From positions 14,583,806 to 14,647,805 of the forward strand of contig NC_135567.1 of NCBI RefSeq assembly GCF_964340395.1: a stretch of DNA of 64,000 bases, given 5' to 3'. Under the pieces are notes generated by a model. The model did not search any database. It had not been told where the DNA came from and saw only the letters and a list, made by a program, of their open reading frames with translations. The number at the start of each line of letters is the position of its first letter. The stretch's first letter is position 1. This DNA is from Glandiceps talaboti (lineage: Eukaryota > Hemichordata > Enteropneusta > Spengelidae). The position numbers were made by a program, and so were the translations under genes. Shown here in pieces: positions 31,223-63,060 of this stretch.

Positions 31223-33828
31223 TGATATATTCTCTGTCTTTTGTATACTGAAATGTTAATCGTTATAGCAACTACCAACCAAGACATGAACCTGAAGTCC
31301 TTAATTTGATATGCAGTGCGCCATCTAGTGGTAGCCAAATTGACGTTGAGGGCGCACTATCGATGTTATCTAAGAAGATTAGTCTCTGACTGTAATATAT
31401 GATGTGTTGTGTTACACAGACTATTGCAATCATGGACTTTATGGTATCACTCTATGACCTTACAGTTAGCCCTCTATTCTCATACATACTGAAGATTTCA
31501 TCGTTACAGCAACCATCAACTGATACACGGACCCCCATGACCTAAGTTTGATGTTCGCTCTCAATATTACACTAGTACTCTGTAAGATACGACATGTCGG
31601 ACCTCCTCAAGGTTACATGAACTCTGTAAGATGCGACATGTCGCGCCTCCCTATTGGGTACTTGATCGCTACAAAATACCCTATGTCGCGTCTCCCTATC
31701 GGTGACAGTACAAGACAAGGCTTGATGACTCGGTGTATCTTACAGGTCTTACAGGACATGAAGACCAAATCCTTATAGAGAAACTGAACAGACTATTTTT
31801 TTCAGGATCTTTTTCGTATATTGTGTTTAACGACATACTGTTCATCTTTGATTTTTAGTACTATGTTATAGTTTGTTTCTGTCTTGTTGAAGTAAAATGG
31901 TCATATTTTTCACTTGTATGTTTATGCCTTTGTTTCTTTTTTCTACCGTAAGGAAGAGATATATTTATGGGTGGAAGTCTGTGTGTCTGTGTGTGTGTCT
32001 GTGTCATCGTTTTCTCCATAACGGCTTGCTCAATTCAAATGAAATTTTGAAGACGTATTCCGTAGGGTATTGGGAAGACTTGATTAGGTTTACATCTGGT
32101 ATAAAGTATGTATTACCCTGGTATAAAATATGTATTACCCTGGTAGTTTCGAAGATAGTCACAAAATAAAACTATCGTCACAACTGGTTGATACAACAGT
32201 GATAAGCTATTGAATGGATGTTGGTTTAATTGTAGTCTAAGTAAGGAGGCGTCTCCGAAAACTAGTTTAAGTACATGAACTTGAAGTGCTGCTTTACGAC
32301 TTCCAATGTTTACGCAATGTTGTTCACATTAAAAAAGCACAACAGAGGAACCCTTTTGTGTAATCTACTACATTGAAGAACAATATATTATTAAACCAAA
32401 GGCTGGATTACCAGTCATATTTTTTTAATTGCGACATTTTGAAGAGCCGTAATCGGAGTCGAATTCCTTGGAAAACCTCAAGAAAAGTTTCACGTACGTT
32501 TACGTTTTCGTTACTCGATAAGTTTTACTGATAACTTTAGAAGATTCTGATAATGTAGTCATAATTTTTTTGGCTCTGAATTTATTTTAACTGAATATGC
32601 ACAAAGCTTTTTCCATAGAAATAAGTCCCCCCTAACATGTTTTATGCGTTGTCATATTTGTACATTCAGCTGTTTTGAATGGTATCAACAAAAATTGCAC
32701 TGAATACCATTGGCTGACTGGATTAGTTATTTACAAGTAGTGTCTACTTTTCCCATGTAATGTCCACCAAATTAAATTATGCCAGGCATGGTCTAAATTG
32801 ACAATCTGCCAAATTTTCATGTGCCAAAAAAAAAGGATATTTACAATAGTTTATACCCTATGGGTAATCATGGTTCAGTTATTAGTATGAAAATTAGCTT
32901 GGTGTCTTTTTGTGCTTCTGATCTAACTTTGTGTTGTCACTGAGGGCACTGTAACCTGTCGGAAGGGGAGGGGGCTGTGTAATGGTCCACATCTGCTTAT
33001 ATCGGCGTCTCCTTTCCCCATTAAGGACAACCTTATGGAAGTCTCTATTGGTCATTGAGGAGTGGATTTTAGCCCGAGAGACTAAAATCTGTTCATAATA
33101 CAATATGCTCCAATCTTCATGGGTAGGGAATGGTTAAATACAAGCACAGGGGTGTGTAATATTTCATAGATTGTTGTTTTCCAGGTCTACAGACTAAATA
33201 CAACAACCTTTTGACTATATATTCCTACCTGTACAGGGGAAGAGAGATATTTATAGTATACGTAGTACTATAGAGATCGATACATTTGTAGCAGCAAGAT
33301 TCGTATGATATTTTCCTAAGAAAACGGAAATCTAAGCAATAATACACGCCCCTGTGAATACAAGGACCAACAACTGGATTGTTCAGACTTTATGAGAGTA
33401 GTGTCATATTATCCTTCAATCTGAATCTGAATCTGAAACTGAATCTGAATCTGAATCTGAGACAAACTTTATACACAAAATAGTTCACCATTTGGTAAAT
33501 GAATGTACTAAAAATCATCAAAAATAGAAAGTTTATCAAACTAAAAAGATCCATGTTCTATGATAGAATATCAAGTTGTCTTATTACGTATGGATTCTGC
33601 TGCTGGTTTTAGAAAAGTTATCAAGTGTGTATTTGTCTTGAGTAGAACTCTATTACATATGTAAGTGAAATGAGACCAAGAAGAGGACTTTTTCGTATAA
33701 TTATACCCTTTAGGAAAGCTGGAAAAAAGAGAGTAAAGTTTCCTTGGACAATAAAGAGTAAAGAAAAATGGATCGATAATGGATCGTCACAAGCATTAAG
33801 AAAATGAAAGGAGACAAAAAAAATAACG
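31223..33828. other. SEM1 3' flank and intergenic region
   Basis: No gene recognised. Three short near-repeats of ATGCGACATGTCGCGCCTCC type occur at 31580-31700. A TCTGTGTGTCTGTGTG run at 31978-32005 begins a segment resembling dispersed repeats. A (CTGAAT)n hexamer run lies at 33418-33462. The SEM1 polyadenylation site is not certain; an AATAAA lies at 32165. Confidence 0.5.
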
Positions 33829-33900
33829 AGGTCCCACCGAGATTTGAACTCGGATCGCTGGATTCAAAGTCCAGAGTGCTAACCATTACACCATGGGACC
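33829..33900 (-). tRNA. trnQ(ttg): tRNA-Gln (anticodon TTG)
   Basis: Read on the minus strand: acceptor stem GGTCCCA paired with TGGGACC, D arm with TGGTTAGCAC, anticodon stem CTGGA/TCCAG enclosing loop CTTTGAA with anticodon TTG, and T arm with GAGTTCAAATCTC. The discriminator is T, as in animal tRNA-Gln. Internal A and B boxes are intact, there is no intron, and a T-run for RNA polymerase III termination follows (minus strand, about 33825-33815). It appears functional. Confidence 0.95.
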
Positions 33901-34389
33901 TTTTCGATGTTTCACGAGCTGCCGTAAGCGTACTTGAAACTTTGTGCATAAAATCAAGAAATTAACTTGTCTTATTGGCGTTATCTTTTTCTCTGAAAGT
34001 AATAACATTCATTAATTATCTCCAGTTTCTCTTCGTTAGTTAAAAATGTATCCGGCTTTTGCCACTCTCATTTCGTCACAAGCATTACGAACTCGTGCGC
34101 ATGTGCATGTGAACGGATTACTGAGGGCGCCCCTACCGCCTAAACTCGCGTGCCATACGAGATAAATACACGAGACGGGGATTGCTGACTTCAGGGTGAA
34201 CGTAACACACAAAACCCTGCTTTGTTTATCAAGATTGTCGACGTTCTTTGCTAGCCGATTCCAAGAAAGTTAATAGAGTTGTTTCAGCGATCAAATGATT
34301 ACCAAATGTTAGCGATTTTTTAACTGTAAATCTTTTCATACGTTGATTATTTCGTGATAGTCAAACCGATCCAGTTATGGAAGCCGCCA

Positions 34390-34479
34390 TTTTGTATACG
34401 AGATGAGATTGGCATCCCTTCGTCTGGCAAGTTTTTGTCAAGAATTTACGTATTGTTGATTTTTTAAACTAAATTACAG
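34390..34479 (+). other. Candidate non-coding first exon of cullin-1
   Basis: A strong donor (AAATTACAG then GTAAGC) ends at 34479. The next acceptor, TTTTTCATATTAG at 36025, leads into the coding exon with the ATG at 36163. The upstream limit is unknown. Confidence 0.45.
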
Positions 34480-35275
34480 GTAAGCATGACTGTCTTTGTC
34501 ATACCGGGATGATCGTTACCGATTGAAGCGCATGACCATGTACGGTGAACGTGTTTCTTTGTTGATATTGGTACGATGAGTCACCGAGTTAGGCCATTGC
34601 CATTGGTTCATTCGGTAACGTTTCATCTTCGATACTTGGTGTTTCCTAAAACAACACAGGTCGTTTTATAAACACTAGCATGTTATCACCGCACAAGTCA
34701 AACTTCATATTTTATGTCTGAAGATAGAAGGGGGTAGAGGAACGCTGGTTATTGAGGTAATGACAAGTATTTGGTCTGTTTCTTGCACTTTGACCTCAAG
34801 TGGACCTCTACAGCGCTATCAGTAAACACCAACTTTTTGTGACTTCCTCAGTAACACGTCACTAGAAGTTGCATACGTTGAGTTTATGATGTTGGTTATG
34901 TCCTCACGGATGAAAACACTTTCACAAAATCTTTCAAACTATGCTAGCATAGTGTTAGTGTTAATGCATGTTTAAACTACACTGACAAGTGAAATGTTTT
35001 TGTTTTTTTAAAAATTGTTTTGTTACATAATCGGACATAACTCATAATATTATCCATTTTGAATAGTGCTGAATCACCTGTGGGCAAATGCATTTGTCAC
35101 TAGTATATACATGTACTTTGGACAAGTGCAAGTAATCTCTGGTTGTGGTATGCAACCCTTTGCTAAATCCTAGTTTTCAACAAGAGTCCTCAGGTCTTCT
35201 TCAGGGGTGTCACATTGTTTATGTATGCGTGACATCAAAATATTGTCCCAGACAGGTGGTAAACTTTACTGGCCA

Positions 35276-35583
35276 GACCTCTGGAACATCGCTATTAGTT
35301 GTTTTGTGTGTATTGATATCTACTGTATAATAGTACTACAATATCCTTGTACTGTGGGCCCTTGTTGACTACATAGGGATAATCATTTGACATGTTACTG
35401 TGACTCCGTGTTAATGCTATGTCCCAAGGGGTATTGCAGTAACATGTCACTAAATGATTAGCCCTATGTAGTCAATGAGGGCCCACAGTACAAGGATATT
35501 CTAGTACAATTATTCAGTAGATATCAGTACATACAAAACAGCCCTTTTAGCGATACGATGCTCCGAGGACTGTGAGAGAGTCT
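35276..35583. mobile_element. Foldback element of about 310 bp, copy 1 (left end degenerate)
   Basis: Arms containing AATATCCTTGTACTGTGGGC, ACTACATAGGG and CATGTTACTG face each other in inverse order. The right end reads GGACTGTGAGAGAGTCT. It is the same family as 46776-47096, but the outer 20 bases of the left end are lost. Confidence 0.8.
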
Positions 35584-36162
35584 ATAGTATACATGTTGTA
35601 CATGTGCTTGTACGGCTTCCTTGATTGGTTTGTCCCATACAGGGAAAAGTCATCCATGCAATCCAACATGAGTTCTCTCTCAGTTGAAAGGTATACGGTT
35701 ACCTACCACTCAAATTGGTTACTTTTTCATCTGAAAAATTCCTAATCATCGGGTCAGTAACATGGGAAATATCATTATGCTTTAGAAATACAATGTACGT
35801 ATGTATGTATGTATGTATGTATGTATGTACGTACGTACGAATCAGGTTAAATGCAACTGACCAGCTGTGTATGCCTGAAAAACCCTAATGATGTGTCTGT
35901 TTTTGGGTTATGCATGGTAGATTTTTTGAACTTGGGCTGCAAATTATGTGAAATACACCCCCTTCCCTCCTCCTCCCCCAGCTACCCCTCATTCTAAAAT
36001 CATTTTTGTGTCTTTTTCATATTAGTTAACTCGTCATAGAAGAGAAATCATTTCCCGGGAAGTGTTTTGAGTTCCTACAAGAAATACTGTGCTGACTACT
36101 GAATGGTAGCTGCAACACTTCTCATCTGATAAAAATTTCAAGTGACTCAAGCAAAGATCAAG

Positions 36163-55279
<19,117 letters not shown>

Positions 55280-55850
55280 ATTAACAAACAAACAAACAAA
55301 TAAACAAAGTGTCCAATAAACAAACAAACAGTCTCCAACACTGTATTAAGTATACTGTAATGAATACATGTGAACCATAACATTTTCCTAGGCTTGAAAA
55401 TTTTGCGAATTTTTGATTCGCAGAAATTTTGATCTGCGACTTGTTACTAGCGACTAAAGCGCTTGCACCTTGGGATGGGGGGAGGGGGGGGGGTCTGGTG
55501 CATCGCATTAACTGTTTGCAACATGGCTGCAAATTTATTATGAATGAAATATTTTTGTGTTTTTTAGCAGTTAAGCATAACTGAAATTAGGTTCTGCAGC
55601 AAATTATTTGAAGCCACACGTTGTAATTATTGTTCATGGCTAAGTTGTACATTGTTTGAAAACAGCAACATTAGTATCAAAACAGTCACCTGTGCTACAA
55701 CACCATTGGCGCTATTTTTTTTTCTTTTTGCTTGCATTTTAGCACAACAGAACTAGTGTGGTTTTTGGTCTAAAGACTTCAAATCAAAAACCATACCGCT
55801 GACATATTGTCGATGTCTGATCGGAAGCTAAAGCATGTGCATTGTTTTTA
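55280..55850. other. Cullin-1 3' untranslated region and flank
   Basis: AATAAA-like signals occur at 55299 and 55315 within a (AAAC)n-like run just after the stop codon, and a G-rich stretch lies at 55475-55492. The end of the transcript cannot be fixed. Confidence 0.5.
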
Positions 55851-56545
55851 TTTCTGCCGCAAAATGTACAAAATCACCCCTGTGATTTCTATTACGTAAA
55901 TGGTATGATCAATATTAACAATGTATCCCTTTGCTATGCAAATGTGCCATGGCTCTACCATTATTTAAAGTGGAAAATGAAAATGTTAATGTTTACAGTA
56001 GAATTGTACATGGTTTATTTTATCTAGTTGTCTGACAAAAGGACACCAAATTACCCCCCTTAATTGTTAAAGTCTCCCTGATATTTTGTAAAAAAAAAAT
56101 TATATACAATACGTAAGCAAGTGTTGATTTGGGGCAGACTTTCTTTATTTACTAGAATGCATACAAGTTTTATTTTGCCGTAGTAAGTTTGAGAATTAGT
56201 TATTTGTACCAGGGTTTACTTGTCCGTCTTATATGCATAGGGTTACTATATGCGCCAGGCATCTGAAAGCAAGAAAAAATAAAGCATTTGTGTTTGTTAA
56301 CACTTGGGGCGCTATTTTAAACAGGTTTACGACCTGAAGTGTTTGACAAAATCTTGAATGATCTTGCCCCCAGAGTATGGACTCCACTGTATACAACTTT
56401 TAATACTAACACTTTCTATGAACCCCTCAGAATATTTTGTTCACCCCTGTGATTTCTATTAAACAAATGGTATGGTAAATATAAACAATGTAACTCTTTG
56501 TTATGTGAATGTGTTACGGCTCTACCATTATTTAAAGGGGGATAT
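55850..56545. repeat. Two copies of a roughly 120-bp segment
   Basis: CACCCCTGTGATTTCTATTA, then AAATGGTATG, AACAATGTA and GGCTCTACCATTATTTAAA occur at about 55875-55975 and 56442-56540. No coding signal. Confidence 0.7.
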
Positions 56546-56699
56546 TAAAGCTGTGATATTTATTTTGATTATCAAGTCGCTGGAAGACTTTTTTTCGGTA
56601 TATTTCACTACAGTGTAACTTTAATGATCACAGCTAAATTACCCAGTACAAGTAATGTACAGGAGGTGATTTTTGAACAACCATCGTTCTAGTTCCCTC

Positions 56700-57135
56700 A
56701 GTACCACTCCCCTTGCCTCCCCTCTCCTTCCCAACCTCACCCCTACATTTCCTGTATGCCCTTTCTTATCTTTGGTGGGGCTCAACCTCTTCCTACCCCC
56801 TCATAATGATCTACACCATAGCAAACCCATTGTGCTCTATGTGTATTCATTACTTGGTCAACACTACCATATATGGTAAAACTGGATGCTTGAGTTTATG
56901 AATATTCATGATATAATTTGCATACACAACACTTCCATATATGGTATTACTGTCAGCTTTGCTATAAATGAATATTCAATATTCTGTCAACATTACCATA
57001 TATGGTAAAACTGGATGCTGGAGTTTATGAATATTCATGATATAATTTGTATACACAACACTTCCATATATGGTATTATGGTCAACATTGTGCTGTATAT
57101 GAATATTCATTATTCAGTCAACACTACCATATATG
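56700..57135. repeat. Repeat segment of about 130 bp with CCATATATGG cores
   Basis: Perfect CArg-box-like cores lie at 56867, 56935, 56996 and 57064, alternating in the contexts ACTACCATATATGGTAAAA and CTTCCATATATGGTATTA. A fifth (57127) is changed to CCATATATGT. Confidence 0.8.
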
Positions 57136-57417
57136 TTAATAGTTAGATTTATTGATATTTAAAACATTTTCTGAGACTCACAAACTTCTAAATGAAATGT
57201 GATTGTTAGTCGTCAACTCATAGTTGAAGTTTGACTATAAATACAGTTGAGAAGTAATGTATTTTGTCTGTGTTTTGTCAGTTGAATTTTACATATATTA
57301 ATTTCGATATCTTTTTTTGGTAGTTCAAAACAAGCCACAAGTGTCTGTGCTATGCTGTTTATTTTTTTCCCCAAACGGATTTTTTTATGAGCCTAGCAAT
57401 ATATATTTACATGAAAG

Positions 57418-57560
57418 TTATAAGCAACCAATCACAAAAGAGCTTATGTGAATTTGTATCTGTTGATATGTAAATTGCTTGTCCATCCAACCAATCTCAA
57501 AAGAGCTTATGTGAAGTTGTACTTGCTAATATGCAAATAGCTTGTCCATCCAATGGAGTG
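57418..57560. repeat. 66-bp tandem duplication
   Basis: AAAAGAGCTTATGTGAA and GCTTGTCCATCCAA are repeated twice. Confidence 0.85.
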
Positions 57561-57569
57561 GTTTTGCTG

Positions 57570-58170
57570 TTTTTTTTGTACAAGATGATAAACATTGTAA
57601 GCCTGTGTGTGTATTTCCATACACAATCTGTGTTCAGAAATCGTCAGCAGTTGGATTATCCAGCTTTTACTCTGTGTTAAATCTTCAGCTCAGAAATGAT
57701 GGCAGTAACTAAATATTGGTCAGCTGGGGTGCCACATATACACATAATAAATATCCTAGGGAGACCAGTTAAAGTCCTTTATTCAGGAAAATCTCCAGTT
57801 ACACAGTTGAAGATATACTTTAACTATCTGATGAGGTACCTAGGTGAGCTGTCACAAGTTAGAATCTACGTCAACCAAGTCAAAGTGGTCATATGGATGA
57901 CAAATGGTTATTTATTTTAGATAAACTCAAAATACATAAAACTCGGCTGTGCCTCATTGAAGTTCAAACATCAGGTATGCTGAGGAGTCAAGATAGAGTA
58001 CAATAGTCCACTCACCTAGGTAGTCTGATAACCGTTGCTACCCTCTGAATACATGTTGCTATGTGATGTTTTGCGTTCTCCAGTGCATATTATATGAGAG
58101 TTGACATGATCTTGGTTTTCAATGCCAAACAAAAATTTTGTAGAACAGTACTGTAACGGCGCCCTCAACC
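57570..58170. other. Intergenic stretch without recognised features
   Basis: Unique sequence. The 74-residue frame at 57696-57920 has no recognised domain. Confidence 0.5.
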
Positions 58171-58179
58171 ATTAGAAAA

Positions 58180-58805
58180 TTGTACATTTGCCGTGATTGG
58201 AGGAATATACCATCTTTGATAAGAATACAATATTCCCCTGGGAAAAACTATAAAAAAAAGTCCAAGCCTTATTTGAATATTATGCTTTGTACACCTGGGT
58301 ACACATTGTTGATATTTGAATTGAGTATTGCATTTTGTGCACCTGGGAAAAGCCAAAATAGCCAATGCCTAATTGAATATGATGTACACCTGGAATAAAT
58401 ACAGTTAATGCCCTGTTGAATATACTATTTACACCTGGGGAAAACAGCCAATGTCTATTTGAATATTGTGTTATGTGCTCCTGGGAGAAATGAAATAGAC
58501 AATACTCGATTTGAATACTGTGCTATATGCATCTGGGGAAAACAAAACAATGCCCTATTAGAGTATCATACTATGTGCACATAAGGAAACACAACTAATG
58601 CCAAATTGAATATTAGTATATGTGCACCTGGGAAAGATTAAACTGTTAATGCCCTATTTTAATACGATATATAATCAGTACACCTGGGAAAGACTAAAAT
58701 GCAATGCCCTATTTGAATAAGATATGTTTGATGTCCATCTGGGAAAGACTAGAACATTAATGCCCTATTTGAATATCATATGATGAACACCTGGGATAAG
58801 CAAAT
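58180..58805. repeat. Old, degenerate tandem repeat of about 60-bp units
   Basis: CACCTGGGAAA followed by AATGCCCTATTTGAATA recurs about ten times with extensive divergence, so it is much older than the neighbouring array. Confidence 0.85.
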
Positions 58806-59139
58806 TTTCAACATGTAGTTAGTTGACTGGATGCAACAAAATTGTAATGATTTCAGCTTGGTAGTGAGTTTATATTTAGCAAGTAAGAATACATACACTG
58901 TAAGTCAATTCATTGCCCGATTTGGGTGTCTCCTTTTTACACACCCAAGGCTGAGATGTGTCCAACAGGCCCACCCTTGGCTGAGATGTGTCCAACAGGC
59001 CCCAAATCAACACAGACATTTGCATAATTACCTTTTGTGAAATAGACTAAGATTGTGAAAGAGAATTCTCAAAATAAAAAGCTTAAATAATGTAACTTTG
59101 TCATTGTCAAGTGTTATTGATTTTACTACCTTGGAAACT

Positions 59140-60752
59140 TAGGTTTTGGCATAATGTATATTGGCTGTGATTGTGATGTTACTGATTTTACTTCAGTGGA
59201 AACTTAGGTTTAGCATAGTGTATAGTGGCTGTGGTTGTGGTGTGTTACTGATTTTACTACAGTGGAAACTTAAGTTTGGCATAGTGTATAGTGGCTTTGA
59301 TTGTGATGTGTTACTGATTTTACTACAGTGGAAACATAGGTTTGGCATAGTGTATATTGGCTGTGATTGTGCCGTTACTGATTTTACTACAGTGGAAACT
59401 TAGGTTTGGCATAGTGTATAGTGGCTGTGATTGTGATGAGTTACTGATTTTACTACAGTGGAAACTTAGGTTTGGCATAGTGTATATTGGCTGTGATTGT
59501 GATGTTACTGATTTTACTACAGTGGAAACTTAGGTTTGGCATAGTGTATAGTGGCTGTGATTGTGATGAGTTACTGATTTTACTGCAGTGGAAACTTAGG
59601 TTTGGCATAGTGTATAGTGGCTGTGATTGTGATGTTACTGATTTTACTGCAGTGGAAACTTAGGTTTGGCATAATGTATAGTGGCTGTGATTGTGATGTG
59701 TTACTGATTTTACTACAGTGGAAACTTAGGTTTGGCATAGTGCATAGTGGCTGTGATTGTGATGAGTTACTGATTTTACTGCAGTGGAAACTTAGGTTTG
59801 GCATAGTGTATAGTGGCTGTGATTGTGATGTTACTGATTTTACTACAGTGGAAACTTAGGTTTGGCATAGTGTATAGTGGCTGTGGTTGTGGTGTGTTAC
59901 TGATTTTACTACAGTGGAAACTTAGGTTTGGCATAGTGTATAGTGGCTTTGATTGTGATGTGTTACTGATTTTACTACAGTGGAAACTTAGGTTTGGCAT
60001 AGTGTATAGTGGCTGTGATTGTGATGTTACTGATTTTACTGCAGTGGAAACTTAGGTTTGGCATAGTGTATAGTGGCTGTAATTGTGATGTGTTACTGAT
60101 TTTACTGCAGTGGAAACTTAGGTTTGGCATCGTGTATAGTGCCTGTGATTGTGATGTTACTGATTTTACTGCAGTGGAAACTTAGGTTTGGCATAGTGTA
60201 TAGTGGCTGTGATTGTGATGTTACTGATTTTACTGCAGTGGAAACGTAGGTTTGGCATAGTGTATAGTGGCTGTGATTGTGATGTGTTACTGATTTTACT
60301 GCAGTGGAAACTTAGGTTTGGCATAGTGTATAGTGGCTGTGATTGTGATGTTACTGATTTTACTGCAGTGGAAACGTAGGTTTGGCATAGTGTATAGTGG
60401 CTGTGATTGTGATGTGTTACTGATTTTACTGCAGTGGAAACTTAGGTTTGGCATAGTGTATAGTGGCTGTGATTGATGTTACTGATTTTACTGCAGTGGA
60501 AACTTAGATTTGGCATAGTGTATAGTGGCTGTGATTGTGATGTGTTACTGATTTTACTGCAGTGGAAACTTAGGTTTGGCATCGTGTATAGTGGCTGTGA
60601 TTGATGTTACTGATTTTACTGCAGTGGAAACTTAGGTTTGGCATAGTGTATAGTGGCTGTGATTGATGTTACTGATTTTACTGCAGTGGAAACTTAGGTT
60701 TGGCATAGTGTATAGTGGCTGTGATTGTGATGTGTTACTGATTTTACTGCAG
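59140..60752. repeat. 63/66-bp minisatellite (about 25 copies)
   Basis: Unit TGGCTGTGATTGTGATGTGT, TACTGATTTTACTGCAGTGG, then AAACTTAGGTTTGGCATAGTGTATAG. Units come in 66-, 63- and 60-bp forms, differing by removal of GTG-type triplets from the TGTGATGTG segment. All lengths are multiples of three, so frames stay open. Confidence 0.97.
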
Positions 60753-60860
60753 AACAGCGCATGTCACTAGTAATCTAATCTAGCTAAATCTGCTGGGGAA
60801 AGGCTTAACAGCACACGTCAGTAATCTAATCTAGTTAAATTTGCTGGGGAACGGGCATGA

Positions 60861-61558
60861 TCAATCAATCAATCAATCAAAGAGATTTATATAGCGCCAA
60901 ACTCCACTACGTAGCAATGTTCAATGGCGCTTTACAAAAGTGTGGATATATAGAGATGTCAGTAGGCTCTGCTAAACAGATAAGTCTTGGTGCGCTTCTT
61001 AAAAATTTTAAGGCTGGGTGACTGGCGCACTTCTAGAGGGACATTGTTCCAAGCGAAGGGGGCGGTACGCGAGAAAGCACGATCACCATAGGTCTTCCGG
61101 TTACTCCGTGGTACATGAAGTAGGATTTTGTTGTTTGATCGGAGAACTCTGGATGACACTTACAGGTTGATTAGATCAGATATATAAATAGGAGCAGTGT
61201 TGTTCAGAGCTTTGTACGTGAGTAGCAGGATCTTGTATTGGATTCTGTAGTGTATTGGTAGCCAGTGTAATTCCATAAGTATAGGGGTTATGTGGTCATA
61301 TTTCCGAGTGCGAGACACAATTCTGGCTGCTGAGTTCAGGGCATGCTGAAGTGGTAGAATGGATGAAGATGGTAGACCACACAGGAGTGAATTACAGTAA
61401 TCTAGTTTTGATGTGATTAGAGCATGTATTAACATCTGACAGACTTCCTTAGTTAGATACTGGCGAATATGGCTTATTTGACGGAGGTGGTAGTAAACTG
61501 ACTTGCATATGTATGTGCATATGATGCGTATGATGTGTTCTACAATCCCTCTTTCCAT
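60861..61558 (-). mobile_element. 5'-truncated CR1/L2-like LINE, reverse transcriptase C-terminal part
   Basis: The minus strand encodes typical LINE text: LDYCNSLLCGLPSS, HITPILMELHWLPIHYRIQY, KILLLTYKALNNTAPIYISD, then after one in-frame stop (61160) RSNRKTYGDRAFSRTAPFAW and KIFKKRTKTYLF. The 3' end runs through GGCGCTATATAAATC and a (TTGA)n-type tail at about 60880-60860, as in CR1/L2-clade elements. It is a dead copy: it lacks the endonuclease and the catalytic fingers/palm and carries the nonsense codon. Confidence 0.9.
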
Positions 61559-61639
61559 GTATCAAATGGACAAATTCTACAGAAAATCTAACCAAATCTC
61601 CTGCTTGGGAAGAGTTTATAACACACTGACAAGCGGTTT

Positions 61640-62335
61640 TTAGTCCCCGCCAGATGAAGTCTGGGACGGGGACTCATGGATTGGGTTCCAGATGCCTGGA
61701 CCAATTTTTTTTCAAACTTGGTACAGGGGCAACATACAATGGCATACATATGCTTGTCAATTTGTTTCATGATATGATCCAATATGGCCGCCTAGCAACC
61801 ATTTTGTTTGCAAATTTTCCCTGTCCAAACCCATAACTCAGACATTCTTGAACAGATCTCATTGAAAGTTGGCATTGGGACAGTGTTCTATGACATACAT
61901 GTGTATATTCATTGTTGTTGTGATACGATCCAATATGGCCGCCTAGCAGCCATTTTGTTTGCAAATTTTCCCTGTCCAAAGCCATAACTCAGACATTCTT
62001 GAACAGATCTCATTCAAAGTTGGCATTGGGACAGTGTTCTATGACATACATGTGTATATTCATTGTTGTTGTGATACGATCCAATATGGCCGCCTAGCAG
62101 CCATTTTGTTTGTGAATTTTTCATGTCCAAAGCCATAACTCAGACATGCTTGAACAGATCTCATTCACAGTTGGTATTAGGACAGTGTTCTATGACATAC
62201 GTGTGCATATCCATTTTCGTTGTGATACAATCCAATATGGCTGCCTGGCAGCGATTTTGTTGGCACAGTTTTCATGTCCAAAGCTATAACTCAGACATGG
62301 TTACTTCGTTCAGTTTTCTACAAAGTCAATCTCCA
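61640..62335. repeat. Tandem repeat of about 151 bp (4 copies)
   Basis: CCAATATGGCCGCCTAGCA occurs at 61779, 61930, 62081 and (diverged) 62231, with CCATAACTCAGACATTCTTG and GACAGTGTTCTATGACATAC in each. A segment with CCCCGCCAGATGAAGTCTGG (61648) leads in, suggesting a mobile element with internal repeats. Confidence 0.85.
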
Positions 62336-62440
62336 GTTTGTAAGTAAGTCACACGAGGACACGAAAATGTCATGTTTATATCAATGCTCCAATATCATTA
62401 AACTGATGTTATATGTGGTAAGAAATCCATTGAACTCTAC

Positions 62441-62442
<2 letters not shown>

Positions 62443-62531
<89 letters not shown>
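62443..62531. repeat. (GA)n microsatellite
   Basis: About 44 uninterrupted GA units. Confidence 0.97.
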
Positions 62532-62534
<3 letters not shown>

Positions 62535-62884
62535 TGTACCAGTACAATAATATAATTATGGAGTTACAGTCGCTACACTTTCCAAATTTAGTTACAACTA
62601 TTTTGCTGTATATAATAGTGGTGGCCATTAACAGGAATAGATGTGACCTATAACATTAATAAAACATGTATACGTAGAGAGTGAAAGAGTGTAAAGTACA
62701 GTGTGACGGAATGACTAACTGTACAAAGGATTCTGTACAATTTAGAAACTTTGGTAGGTTTTGGAGTCTTATCCTTATGCCTTTGTAAGTTGATGTCGGT
62801 TTCCACATCCACTATTTTTGTAAGACTTCACAATTTTTGCAAATTTATTAATTTTTTCTCGAATACGTAAAAAAAATGTTTAGG

Positions 62885-63060
62885 GTTGGCAGTGAAAAGC
62901 TAGGTGGGAGTCGGGTAACTGGAAACACACGGTTATTGTTTGAGGCCTGAGGCAGTAGGATGCCGGGGTACCCGGCAAACCTGCATTGTTTGGTAGAGTC
63001 AAACTGCACATCATGATCACCCTTCTAATATATACAAAACATTTCAGATGCAGGTTGGAG
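62885..63060 (-). mobile_element. Diverged SINE fragment related to 39205-39472
   Basis: Shares the core blocks CCGGGGTACCCGG, AAACCTGCATTGTTTGGTAG and AGTCAAACTG with the SINE at 39205-39472 (AAACCTGCGTTGTTCGGTAG, AGTTAAACTG). The tRNA-like head is not seen. Confidence 0.55.

Larger units (their letters stand above)
33901..36025. other. Upstream region and first intron of cullin-1
   Basis: A GC-richer segment at 34080-34480 probably contains the cullin-1 promoter and leader exon. The rest is intron with a foldback element at 35276-35583 and a short TATG/TACG run at 35795-35838. Confidence 0.5.
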
